NCBI GenBank assembly: GCA_030824095.1
Contig: JAVBYK010000437.1
Coordinates: 1-7,199, forward strand
DNA from: a bacterium
GTDB taxonomy: Bacteria > Pseudomonadota > Gammaproteobacteria > Burkholderiales > Burkholderiaceae_C
Direction of reading: 5' to 3'
DNA length: 7,199 nucleotides
Part shown: positions 1 to 5,642 of the stretch, piece after piece
Numbering within the stretch: the first letter of the stretch is position 1
Layout: each line of letters opens with the position of its first letter
Program-made: the position numbers and the translations under genes
The notes under the pieces: generated by a model
Database searches by the model: none
Told to the model about the DNA's origin: nothing
The model's input: the letters and a program-made list of their open reading frames with translations, nothing else

Positions 1-401
1 TCGGTGTTGATCTCCAGCGGTGCTTCCAGAATCTGACCGATGCGCTTGCGCGGGTTCAGCGAGCCATAGGGGTTCTGGAACACCAGTTGCACCTTCTGGC
101 GCAGGGCGTGCCGGTCGTGGGCGGACGCGGTGACCACTTCCATGCCGCCGAGTTGCAGGCTGCCCTCTGACGGCGACTCGATCAGGGTCACCATGCGTGC
201 CAGCGTGGACTTGCCGCAGCCCGATTCGCCAACGATGGCCAGCGTTTTGCCGGCCTGCACCGAGAACGAAACGCCGCCAACGGCCTGCAGCAGGTCGGGC
301 TTGCGCAGCAGACCCTTGCTGATGGGGTAGACGCGGCGCAGGTTGGTGGCACGAACGACGGTCACGTCTGCTGCCGTGGACTTATTGGCTGGGGTGCTCA
401 T
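1..401 (-). CDS. dppF: Dipeptide/oligopeptide ABC importer, second ATPase (DppF/OppF type), N-terminal part
   Basis: Partial gene: the first 133 codons are present and the rest lies beyond the left edge. The product begins MSTPANKSTA. It shows a Walker A motif GESGCGKS at residues 58-65 and a Q-loop in QLVFQNPYGSLNPR (Q109), the wording typical of the OppF/DppF branch of nickel/peptide ABC ATPases. The signature motif, Walker B and C-terminal oligopeptide domain are not in the window. In this family the protein pairs with DppD as an ATPase heterodimer on the cytoplasmic side and powers import through DppBC. The start codon overlaps the dppD stop in ATGA, and a GGAGGT Shine-Dalgarno lies 6 nt upstream inside dppD, so start choice and translational coupling are well supported. 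The family call is firm. The substrate (dipeptide, oligopeptide, glutathione or other) cannot be told from the sequence. Confidence 0.93.
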   Translation of the reverse strand, partial: MSTPANKSTAADVTVVRATNLRRVYPISKGLLRKPDLLQAVGGVSFSVQAGKTLAIVGESGCGKSTLARMVTLIESPSEGSLQLGGMEVVTASAHDRHALRQKVQLVFQNPYGSLNPRKRIGQILEAPLEINT

Positions 402-1405
402 GCGGCTACCTCCATGTTCTTCACCACGCCAGACGTGTTGGCCGTGTCTCCCAGCGGGTAGTGGCAACGCACGGCGCCATCGAGCCAGGCTCGCAAGGGT
501 GGGCGGGTCTGGCACAGGCCGTCATTGGCATAGCTGCAGCGCGGCGAGAACAGGCAGCCCTTGGGGCGGTCGTACAGGCCCGGCACCATGCCGGGAATGG
601 TGGCCAGGCGGGAGTGGCCGTCGTTGCGTTCGGGCAAGGCGGCCATCAGGGCCTCGGTATAGGGGTGTTGCGGCTGGGTGAACAGCGTGTCGGAGCCACG
701 CTGCTCCATGATCTGGCCGGCATACATCACGGAGACACGCTGGGCCATTTCGCTGACCACACCCATGTTGTGGGTGATCAGCACCAGGGCCATGCCGCGG
801 TCCTTCTGCAGGCTGCGCAGCAGGTCCAGAATCTGGGCCTGGATGGTGACATCCAGCGCGGTGGTGGGCTCGTCGGCGATCAGCAGCTTGGGGTTGCAGG
901 CAATCGCCATGGCAATCATCACGCGCTGGCTCATACCGCCGGAGAGCTGGTGCGGGTACACGCCCAGGCGGCTCTCGGGTGCAGGAATGCCGACCTGCTC
1001 CAGCAGTTCGATGGAGCGCTTGCGGGCAGCCTTCTTGTCCATGCCCATATGCAACTTGAGCGTCTCGGCCATCTGAAAGCCCACCGTGAAGCAGGGGTTC
1101 AGGCTGGTGGTGGGGTCCTGGAAGATCATGGACAGGTCTTTGCCCGTGAGGCGGCGGCGTTCGCGGTCGGAGAGGGCCAACAGGTCGTGGCCGTCAAAGC
1201 GCAACTTGTCGGCCTTGACGCGGCCGGGGTAGGCCACCAGGCCCATCAGCGCCATCATGGTGACACTCTTGCCCGAGCCGGATTCGCCCACGATGCCCAG
1301 CACCTCGCCGGTGTCCAGCGACAGGCTGACGCCATCGACCGCGTGCATGGTGCCGTTGTGCGATGGAAATTCCACCGACAGGTTTTCAATTTCTAGCAAT
1401 GCCAT
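398..1405 (-). CDS. dppD: Dipeptide/oligopeptide ABC importer, first ATPase (DppD/OppD type)
   Basis: 335 residues, normal length for the family. Visible in order: Walker A GESGSGKS (40-47), Q-loop Q96 in IFQDPTTSLNP, signature LSGGMSQ (154-160), Walker B LLIADE (174-179) followed by the D-loop, and H-loop His212. The C-terminal oligopeptide-transporter domain carries four cysteines, C284, C290, C298 and C314 (spacing x5, x7, x15), after the typical GCLFSPRC stretch. Such cysteines bind an iron-sulfur cluster in characterised DppD/OppD members. Its role is ATP hydrolysis with DppF on the cytoplasmic face of a peptide-type importer. It lies 29 bp after dppC and overlaps dppF by 4 bp. No clear Shine-Dalgarno precedes the ATG, but the protein begins at the usual place (MALLEIENLSVEF). 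Family and role are secure; the transported substrate is unknown. Confidence 0.95.
   Translation of the reverse strand: MALLEIENLSVEFPSHNGTMHAVDGVSLSLDTGEVLGIVGESGSGKSVTMMALMGLVAYPGRVKADKLRFDGHDLLALSDRERRRLTGKDLSMIFQDPTTSLNPCFTVGFQMAETLKLHMGMDKKAARKRSIELLEQVGIPAPESRLGVYPHQLSGGMSQRVMIAMAIACNPKLLIADEPTTALDVTIQAQILDLLRSLQKDRGMALVLITHNMGVVSEMAQRVSVMYAGQIMEQRGSDTLFTQPQHPYTEALMAALPERNDGHSRLATIPGMVPGLYDRPKGCLFSPRCSYANDGLCQTRPPLRAWLDGAVRCHYPLGDTANTSGVVKNMEVAA
408..413 (-). promoter_or_regulatory. Shine-Dalgarno of dppF inside dppD
   Basis: GGAGGT on the minus strand, 6 nt before the dppF ATG and inside the last codons of dppD (those for MEVAA). It fixes the dppF start. Apart from dppF, no gene of this ABC operon has a strong Shine-Dalgarno, so dppF may be able to recruit ribosomes independently as well as by coupling. 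Confidence 0.75.
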
Positions 1406-1434
1406 GGTGAGTTGCCGTGGGGTTAGCGATTAAT

Positions 1435-2337
1435 TTAGCGCTTTAGCTTGGGGTCCAGCGCGTCGCGCAGTCCGTCGCCCAGCAGGTTGAAAGCCAGAAC
1501 CGTGATCAGGATGGCCAGTCCGGGGAAGGTCACCACCCACCAGGCCCGCAGCACGAATTCGCGCGCATCGGCCAGCATGGTGCCCCATTCGGGTGAGGGC
1601 GGCTGCGCACCCAGGCCCAGAAAGCCCAGGGCGGCCGCATCCAGGATGGCAGTGGAGATGCCGAGCGACGCCTGCACGATCAGCGGCGCGGTGCAGTTGG
1701 GCAACACCTCGCTGAACATGATGCGCCAGTGGCCGGCGCCACCCATGCGGGCCGCTGTGACGTAGTCGCGCGAGGTCTCCGAAATGACGGCTGCCCGCGT
1801 GATGCGGACGTAGTGCGGCAGCACCACGATGGCCACGGCTAGCATGGCATTCATCAGGCCCGGCCCGAGGATGGCGACGATGACGATGGCCAGCAACAGG
1901 CTGGGCAGGGTCAGGATGATGTCCATCATGCGCATGACGGCGACCTCGAACACCCCCCGGAAGTAGCCGGCCAGCAGGCCCAGCACCGTGCCCACCACGA
2001 CCGAGATTGCCACCACGGCGATGCCAATCGTGAGCGACAGGCGTGCACCGTGGATCAGGCGCGACAGGATGTCACGGCCGATGGCGTCAGTGCCCAGCAG
2101 GTGCGCGCTGGAGCCGCCTGTTGCCCACGCGGGCGGGACCAGAAACACGGTGTTGTCAGTGAGGTCCGGGTTGTACGGCGCAACCACATCGGCAAAGGCT
2201 GCCAACAGCAACACCAGTACGACGATGATCAAACCGCCCACGGCGCCCCGGCTGGCACTGAAGTAGCGCCAGAAGTCTTTCAGGGGGTGCAGTGGCGCGG
2301 CCTGGTTGGTATTTTCAATGGCGTTCGTGCTGGTCAT
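1435..2337 (-). CDS. dppC: Dipeptide/oligopeptide ABC importer, permease DppC type
   Basis: 300 residues, the usual DppC length, beginning MTSTNAIENTNQ. A first membrane helix (about 34-53) is followed by a periplasmic stretch with NPDLTDN and the conserved HLLGTDAIGRDILSR segment (79-93). The permease core follows, with helices near 100-125, 138-158, 162-180, 217-240 and 266-290. The EAA-type coupling loop DYVTAARMGGAGHW (191-204) contacts the ATPases, and LGLGAQPPSPEWGTML (240-254) is typical of DppC. The start is the ATG that overlaps the dppB stop as ATGA. The reading frame stays open further upstream, but that would add 47 residues of arginine/proline-rich sequence lying over dppB and unlike the family. 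No strong Shine-Dalgarno is seen, so translation probably depends on coupling to dppB. It forms the membrane channel together with DppB. Confidence 0.95.
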   Translation of the reverse strand: MTSTNAIENTNQAAPLHPLKDFWRYFSASRGAVGGLIIVVLVLLLAAFADVVAPYNPDLTDNTVFLVPPAWATGGSSAHLLGTDAIGRDILSRLIHGARLSLTIGIAVVAISVVVGTVLGLLAGYFRGVFEVAVMRMMDIILTLPSLLLAIVIVAILGPGLMNAMLAVAIVVLPHYVRITRAAVISETSRDYVTAARMGGAGHWRIMFSEVLPNCTAPLIVQASLGISTAILDAAALGFLGLGAQPPSPEWGTMLADAREFVLRAWWVVTFPGLAILITVLAFNLLGDGLRDALDPKLKR

Positions 2338-3344
2338 TTCTGGTGCCTGATGCGCGGGTTGATGATTCCATAGGCCAGGTCCACCAACAGGTTGACCGCC
2401 ATGACCACGGCGCCCAGCAGCAGCATGCCGCCCTGCAGCACCGGGTAGTCGCGCCGGCTGATGGCTTCGATGAGCCACTTGCCCACGCCGGGCCAGGAGA
2501 AGATGGTTTCGGTCAGGATGGCGCCGGTGAACAGCACACCCACCTGCAGCCCGATCACGGTGATGACGGGGATCAGTGCGTTGCGCAGCGCATGCACGGC
2601 CACGATGCGAAAGCCCGACAGACCCTTGGCGCGTGCGGTGCGGATGTAGTCCTCACCCAGCACCTCCAGCATGGCCGAGCGCGTCATGCGCGCGATCACC
2701 GCCAGCGGATTGGTGCCCAGAACAATCATGGGGAGTACCAGGTGCGACGCCGCCGACCAGAAGGCTGCCGTGTCGTGGACCAGCAGAGTGTCGATCAGCA
2801 GAAAGCCAGTGACCGGTTCAATGAAGTGTTGGACAGCGATACGGCCTGAGACTGGCGTCAGGTCCAGTTGCACCGAGAACAGCAGGATCAGCAACAGGCC
2901 CCACCAGAAGATGGGCATGGAGTAGCCGGTGAGCGAGATGCCCATCACGCCATGGTCGAGCAGGGAGTTGCGCTTGACCGCGGCGATGATGCCGGCCGGT
3001 ATTCCAATCAGCAGAGCAAACAGGATTGCGCACAGCGCCAGTTCGATGGTGGCCGGAAACAGGGATGTGAATTCGCTGAGGACCGAGGCCTGGGTGATGA
3101 TGGACTTGCCCAGATCACCATGCAGGACCTTGCTGATATAGATGCCGTATTGCACCAGAATGGGCTTGTCCAGCCCGTATTCCTTGAGTAGGACAGCATG
3201 GCGTTCGGCGTCAATGCCGCGTTCGCCCGCCAGGGTTTCAATGGGGTCGCCAGGGACCAGCCGGATCAGGAAAAACGCCAACAGCGTCATGCCGAAAAAA
3301 GTCGGAATGATCAGGCTCAAGCGCGTGAAGAGAAAGCGCAGCAT
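2334..3344 (-). CDS. dppB: Dipeptide/oligopeptide ABC importer, permease DppB type
   Basis: 336 residues, standard for DppB. The N-terminus MLRFLFTRLSLIIPTFFG is the first helix, followed by the hallmark FFLIRLVPGDPI (24-35) and the periplasmic segment YGLDKPILVQY. The remaining helices form the permease core, with the EAA-type loop EDYIRTARAKGL (231-242) and the C-terminal family pattern TETIFSWPGVGKW (278-290) ending INPRIRHQK. It pairs with DppC as the inner-membrane channel. It is the first gene of the ABC unit here. No substrate-binding protein gene precedes it; the next gene upstream, on the same strand, encodes an H1-like SWIB protein closed off by a terminator. No good Shine-Dalgarno precedes the ATG. 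The leader should be roughly 55-60 nt if the -10 box proposed upstream is used. Confidence 0.95.
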   Translation of the reverse strand: MLRFLFTRLSLIIPTFFGMTLLAFFLIRLVPGDPIETLAGERGIDAERHAVLLKEYGLDKPILVQYGIYISKVLHGDLGKSIITQASVLSEFTSLFPATIELALCAILFALLIGIPAGIIAAVKRNSLLDHGVMGISLTGYSMPIFWWGLLLILLFSVQLDLTPVSGRIAVQHFIEPVTGFLLIDTLLVHDTAAFWSAASHLVLPMIVLGTNPLAVIARMTRSAMLEVLGEDYIRTARAKGLSGFRIVAVHALRNALIPVITVIGLQVGVLFTGAILTETIFSWPGVGKWLIEAISRRDYPVLQGGMLLLGAVVMAVNLLVDLAYGIINPRIRHQK

Positions 3345-3406
3345 GGGTTGGTGTAAGGGGGATTGGTAAACGAAAAGTTGCGCCGGGTGGGCGCAAAAGG
3401 CCCCGC

Positions 3407-3435
3407 ATTCTAACGCCGCACCATAGCCGCAACCA
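3407..3435 (-). promoter_or_regulatory. Candidate sigma-70-type promoter for dppBCDF
   Basis: A -10-like TAGAAT sits at 3412-3407 on the minus strand within GTTAGAATGC. A poor -35-like TGGTTG lies 17 bp upstream (3435-3430). It lies downstream of the terminator of the preceding gene and about 60 bp before dppB, where an operon promoter is needed. The -10 is good and the -35 weak, so the promoter may need an activator. Confidence 0.4.
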
Positions 3436-3472
3436 GCCGGGCGTGCAGGTGTTTCTACCTAGAGCAGGGCAC

Positions 3473-3499
3473 AAAAAAAGGCCGGTGAAACCGGCCTTT
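3473..3499 (-). terminator. Rho-independent terminator of the SWIB/H1-like gene
   Basis: Read on the minus strand, AAAGGCCGG and CCGGCCTTT form a perfect 9-bp stem (3499-3491 with 3485-3477) around a 5-nt loop. The stem runs into a T tract of seven (3479-3473). It lies about 20 bp after the stop of the SWIB gene and should insulate the downstream dpp operon. Confidence 0.9.
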
Positions 3500-3503
3500 C
3501 GGG

Positions 3504-3521
3504 ATTGACGTAAGCGTCAAT
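3504..3521 (-). other. Small inverted repeat at the SWIB gene stop codon
   Basis: ATTGACG and CGTCAAT form a 7-bp stem with a 4-nt loop. One arm touches the last base of the TAA stop. It stands directly ahead of the GC-rich terminator hairpin, so the transcript would end in two tandem hairpins. It may protect the 3' end or simply help termination. Confidence 0.5.
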
Positions 3522-3985
3522 TATTTGAGGTGCTTGCCGATCAGGCCAGCCATCTCGAACATGGACACTTGCATCTTGCCGAAGATTTCCTTCAGCTTGG
3601 CGTCGGCGTTGATCATGCGCTTGTTGACGGCGTCTTGCAGCTTGTTCTTCTTGATGTACGTCCACATCTTGCTGATGACTTCGGTGCGTGGCAGGGGATT
3701 GGCACCCACGATGGCGGCCAGTGCGGCGCTGGGTGTCAATGCCTTCATGAACGCGGCATTGGGGGTGCGCTTTTTGGCGGGGGCCTTCTTTACAGCGACT
3801 TTCTTGGCGGCTACCTTTTTGGCGGGAGCGGCTTTCTTCGCGGGAGCAGCCTTCTTGGCTGGTGCCTTGGCGGCTACCTTCTTCGCGGGCGCTGCTGCTT
3901 TCTTAGCAGGAGCTGCCTTCTTCGCCGGTGCGGCTGCCTTAGCAGGTGCCGCTTTTTTTGCCGGAGCTTTCTTTGCAGTTGCCAT
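3521..3985 (-). CDS. SWIB/MDM2-domain protein with histone H1-like Lys/Ala/Pro tail
   Basis: 154 residues in two parts. Residues 1-72 are a low-complexity basic tail of AAPAKKA/PAKKVAAK-type repeats, like histone H1 and bacterial H1-like proteins, and expected to bind DNA without sequence specificity. Residues about 77-154 are a SWIB/MDM2 domain: AFMKALTPSAALAAIVG, then PLPRTEVISKMWTYIKKN, LQDAVNKRMINADAKL and MQVSMFEMAGLIGKHL, nearly the textbook domain. The combination is common in Burkholderiales and is also known as separate proteins in chlamydiae. A nucleoid or chromatin-like role is inferred, not demonstrated. The ATG chosen has GAAGGA 9 nt upstream; an in-frame ATG 11 codons earlier has no such support and would lie over this Shine-Dalgarno. 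The gene is single, with its own terminator, and divergent from rraA. Confidence 0.9.
   Translation of the reverse strand: MATAKKAPAKKAAPAKAAAPAKKAAPAKKAAAPAKKVAAKAPAKKAAPAKKAAPAKKVAAKKVAVKKAPAKKRTPNAAFMKALTPSAALAAIVGANPLPRTEVISKMWTYIKKNKLQDAVNKRMINADAKLKEIFGKMQVSMFEMAGLIGKHLK
3770..3979 (-). repeat. Degenerate DNA repeats encoding the H1-like tail
   Basis: About 210 bp encode residues 3-72, built from short units such as APAKKA and AAPAKK. At DNA level this is a run of GCC/GCN, CCN and AAG/AAA codons, giving a strong purine bias on the coding strand. Codon choice varies from unit to unit, so the copies are old or under pressure against slippage. Such tracts often change length between strains. 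Confidence 0.75.
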
Positions 3986-3994
3986 GATTGATTG

Positions 3995-4000
3995 TCCTTC
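3995..4000 (-). promoter_or_regulatory. Shine-Dalgarno of the SWIB/H1-like gene
   Basis: GAAGGA on the minus strand, 9 nt before the ATG at 3985. It decides the start in favour of MATAKKAPAK over the upstream in-frame MINQLQEGQS. Confidence 0.7.
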
Positions 4001-4060
4001 TTGAAGTTGATTAATCACCAGTAAAAAACTGCTTCTTCGCTGGTAACCCGGATGCTACTG

Positions 4061-4142
4061 GAGAAAAAGCGGCTTATCCAGCGGAAAAATGCTTTTTTCA
4101 TTGGGAAATGTTGTTTTTTCCATTGGAGAATAGGCCCATTCA
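4061..4142. repeat. Degenerate 21-bp repeats with phased A/T tracts between divergent genes
   Basis: The spacer holds about four imperfect units with a 21-bp step. Clearest are TTTTTTCATTGGGAAAT (from 4093) and TTTTTTCCATTGGAGAAT (from 4114). Weaker relatives lie at 4061-4080 and 4131-4142. A-runs at 4064-4068 and 4085-4089, and T-runs at 4093-4098 and 4114-4119, are each 21 bp apart, close to two helical turns, so the DNA is probably bent. The full spacer 3986-4162 must hold the promoters for both divergent genes. I could not pick a convincing -35/-10 pair for either. Confidence 0.55.
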
Positions 4143-4147
4143 TGGAA

Positions 4148-4153
4148 AAGGAG
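4148..4153 (+). promoter_or_regulatory. Shine-Dalgarno of rraA
   Basis: AAGGAG, 9 nt before the ATG at 4163. It selects this start over in-frame ATGs at 4052 and 4142, which lack a ribosome site. The extra 37 residues they would add do not belong to the family. Confidence 0.75.
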
Positions 4154-4162
4154 CGACGAGCG

Positions 4163-4684
4163 ATGGCGATTGAGTTTGCAAGCTGCGATTTGTGCGATGT
4201 TCACAAGGGCGATTCCACTGGCGATTTTCGTGTCCTGCCACCCGTATTTCGGGACTTCGGCATGGTCAAAAAATTCGCGGGTCCGGTGGTGACGGTCAAG
4301 TGCTTTGAAGACAACACCCTGGTGAAGGCCGCGGTGGATTCCATTGGCTACACCGATACCCCAGAGGGCCGTATCGCCAAGGTGCTGGTCGTCGACGGTG
4401 GCGGCTCCCTGCGCAAGGCGCTCCTCGGCGGCAACCTGGGCGCGGCCGCAGCGCGCAATGGCTGGGCCGGTGTGGTGATTGATGGCTGCGTGCGTGATAC
4501 GGCAGAACTGGCCACGCAGGCGGTGGGCATACGCGCCCTGGCCGCCATGCCCTTGCCCACAGAGAAGCGCAACCAGGGTCAGGCCGACGTGGCGGTGCAG
4601 GTGCAGGGCGTGTGGGTGCGCCCCGGTGACTGGCTCTATGCCGACGAAGACGGCATCGTGGTTGCGTCTAGGGCGCTGGTGTAG
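4163..4684 (+). CDS. rraA: RraA-family protein, probable 4-hydroxy-4-methyl-2-oxoglutarate aldolase / oxaloacetate decarboxylase
   Basis: 173 residues; E. coli RraA is about 161. The N-terminal SCDLCDVHKGD, then VVTVKCFEDN (42-51), VLVVDGGGSLRKALLGGNLG (74-93) and WLYADEDGIVVA (157-168) identify the RraA fold, a ring-forming trimer. It carries G90-x20-R111-D112-x2-E115 (in DGCVRDTAEL), the motif reported for class II HMG/CHA aldolases of this family for divalent metal and pyruvyl substrate binding. E. coli RraA, as I recall it, has R-Q at the R-D place. This copy therefore looks enzyme-competent: retro-aldol cleavage of 4-hydroxy-4-methyl-2-oxoglutarate to pyruvate, or oxaloacetate decarboxylation. 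An RNase E inhibitor role, as in E. coli, is possible but not shown. It stands alone with no aromatic-catabolism neighbours. The 3' end overlaps the convergent permease gene by 17 bp. Confidence 0.9.
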   Translation: MAIEFASCDLCDVHKGDSTGDFRVLPPVFRDFGMVKKFAGPVVTVKCFEDNTLVKAAVDSIGYTDTPEGRIAKVLVVDGGGSLRKALLGGNLGAAAARNGWAGVVIDGCVRDTAELATQAVGIRALAAMPLPTEKRNQGQADVAVQVQGVWVRPGDWLYADEDGIVVASRALV

Positions 4685-5642
4685 TCGTTTTGCCCGAGGG
4701 CAGGGTGGCCAGCAGCACACCCACCAGGGCAATGGCAAAGGCCAGCAGTTGCTGGCCACTCAAGGTTTCTCCCAGTGCCAGCACGCCCACCAGGGCGGCG
4801 GAAACTGGCAGCATGACCGTGAACACACCGGCGCGGGCTGCGGGTATGGACTTCAAGCCCGTCATCCACAGCCACACGGTCCAGACGCTAGCGGCCAGCG
4901 CATAGAACACCAACAGCATCCATGAACCGCGGGTTACTGCGCCAAAGTCAAAATACCAGGCGGCATACAGGCCCATGGGTGTCATCAGCAGAAAGCCCCA
5001 GAGGTTGATCAGTGCCGTGATGCGCTTGGGCGACAGGGCGCCGGTCAGCTTCTTGCCAATCACGGCATAGGCCGCTTCGCACAGCACAGCGACAAACACC
5101 AGCACATTGCCCAGCACGGCATTGCTTTCAGTCAAAATAGCCTCTGGCCCTCGTGGAATATGAGCATGCAGCTCACTTTTTGATAGCGCTATCAACCCGA
5201 TGCCAAGCGCGCTGCAGGCCACGGCGGCCCAGATGCGCAGACCGATGCGCTCCTTCAGGAAGATCCAGCTCATCAGCGCCACCACCGCAGGAATGGACGC
5301 CATGATGACGCCAGCCGAAACCGCACTGGTCATGCTCACGCCGAACAGCATCGTGATGGAGAACAGAAAGTTCCCCAGAAACGATTCCAGGAACACCAGC
5401 CGCTTGGTGTTGGCGCTCATGGCCGGCTCGTGTACCGGGCGCCTGAGCCAGTGCGCAATGGCCAGGCCCCCAATGCCAAAACGCAACCAGGCCAGCAGGA
5501 ATACGCCCAGGGCAGCCACCAGCGGCTTGGACAGCGCCACGTAGCTGCCGACCAGGGACATGCTCAAACCCAGGCAGACATAGGCCAGCCAGCGCGGTGG
5601 ATGGGTGCCTGCAGACGCGTCGTGCGAAACGGGCGCCGTCAT
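4668..5642 (-). CDS. EamA/DMT-superfamily permease
   Basis: 324 residues beginning MTAPVSHDAS. Ten hydrophobic helices are visible, roughly at 18-40, 43-66, 82-103, 107-129, 134-153, 176-197, 207-229, 240-260, 268-292 and 296-316. They form the two five-helix EamA halves, with typical ends FLKERIG (128-134) and LALGETLSGQQL (288-299). Members export amino acids or other small metabolites; the substrate here is unknown. The start overlaps the stop of the upstream symporter as ATGA, so the two are co-translated. Longer in-frame upstream starts would overlap the symporter and add basic, non-family sequence. The stop lies inside rraA. The odd part is residues 150-171, which are encoded by a palindromic repeat (5131-5195) and use codons such as ATA, CTA, TCA, AAA and AGT. 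Predicted topology puts this loop in the periplasm. Confidence 0.9.
   Translation of the reverse strand: MTAPVSHDASAGTHPPRWLAYVCLGLSMSLVGSYVALSKPLVAALGVFLLAWLRFGIGGLAIAHWLRRPVHEPAMSANTKRLVFLESFLGNFLFSITMLFGVSMTSAVSAGVIMASIPAVVALMSWIFLKERIGLRIWAAVACSALGIGLIALSKSELHAHIPRGPEAILTESNAVLGNVLVFVAVLCEAAYAVIGKKLTGALSPKRITALINLWGFLLMTPMGLYAAWYFDFGAVTRGSWMLLVFYALAASVWTVWLWMTGLKSIPAARAGVFTVMLPVSAALVGVLALGETLSGQQLLAFAIALVGVLLATLPSGKTTTPAP
5131..5195 (-). repeat. Palindromic interspersed-type repeat inside the EamA gene
   Basis: The segment opens (minus strand) with a perfect 16-bp palindrome TTGATAGCGCTATCAA (5195-5180). It continues through a TGAGC/GCTCA inverted pair (5175-5161) to a GGCCAGAGGCTATTTTGAC end. 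It is AT-richer than the gene around it. It resembles repeats I recall as scattered through intergenic regions of Comamonadaceae genomes, with an AGCGCTATCAAAA-like start and a CAGAGGC-TTTTGA-like end; this is memory, not a search. It is read without a stop or frameshift as residues 150-171 of the permease (LIALSKSELHA then HIPRGPEAILT). Only one copy is present in the window. The structure is plain; the repeat-family identity is less certain. Confidence 0.6.

Noticed and set aside
461..1396. Long open frame of 311 codons on the plus strand opposite dppD
   Set aside because: Composition is rich in Gly, Ala, His and Gln with no domain. It mirrors the GC-rich dppD codons, while the minus strand has a complete ATPase.
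1406..1434. Possible terminator or promoter in the dppC-dppD gap
   Set aside because: 29 bp with no hairpin and no promoter-like boxes; it fits an ordinary operon spacer.
2338..2478. 47-residue N-terminal extension of dppC
   Set aside because: It overlaps the end of dppB, is low-complexity in character and is not in the family. The ATGA start gives the standard 300 residues.
3525..4004. Open frames of about 150-160 codons on the plus strand with AFFAGAAF-type or Gly/Leu-rich repeats
   Set aside because: They are the antisense of the AAPAKKA repeats of the SWIB/H1-like gene. The repetitive look comes from the real gene.
4052..4162. 37-residue N-terminal extension of rraA
   Set aside because: It is only translation of the 21-bp repeats. 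A proper Shine-Dalgarno precedes the ATG at 4163 and none precedes the earlier ATGs.
4055..4759. Minus-strand open frame of 234 codons opposite rraA
   Set aside because: It is a His/Arg-rich shadow. rraA on the plus strand has full family motifs and a Shine-Dalgarno.
5131..5195. CRISPR repeat or riboswitch as the source of the palindrome
   Set aside because: There is a single copy without spacers, it sits in the middle of a coding region, and the frame is intact.
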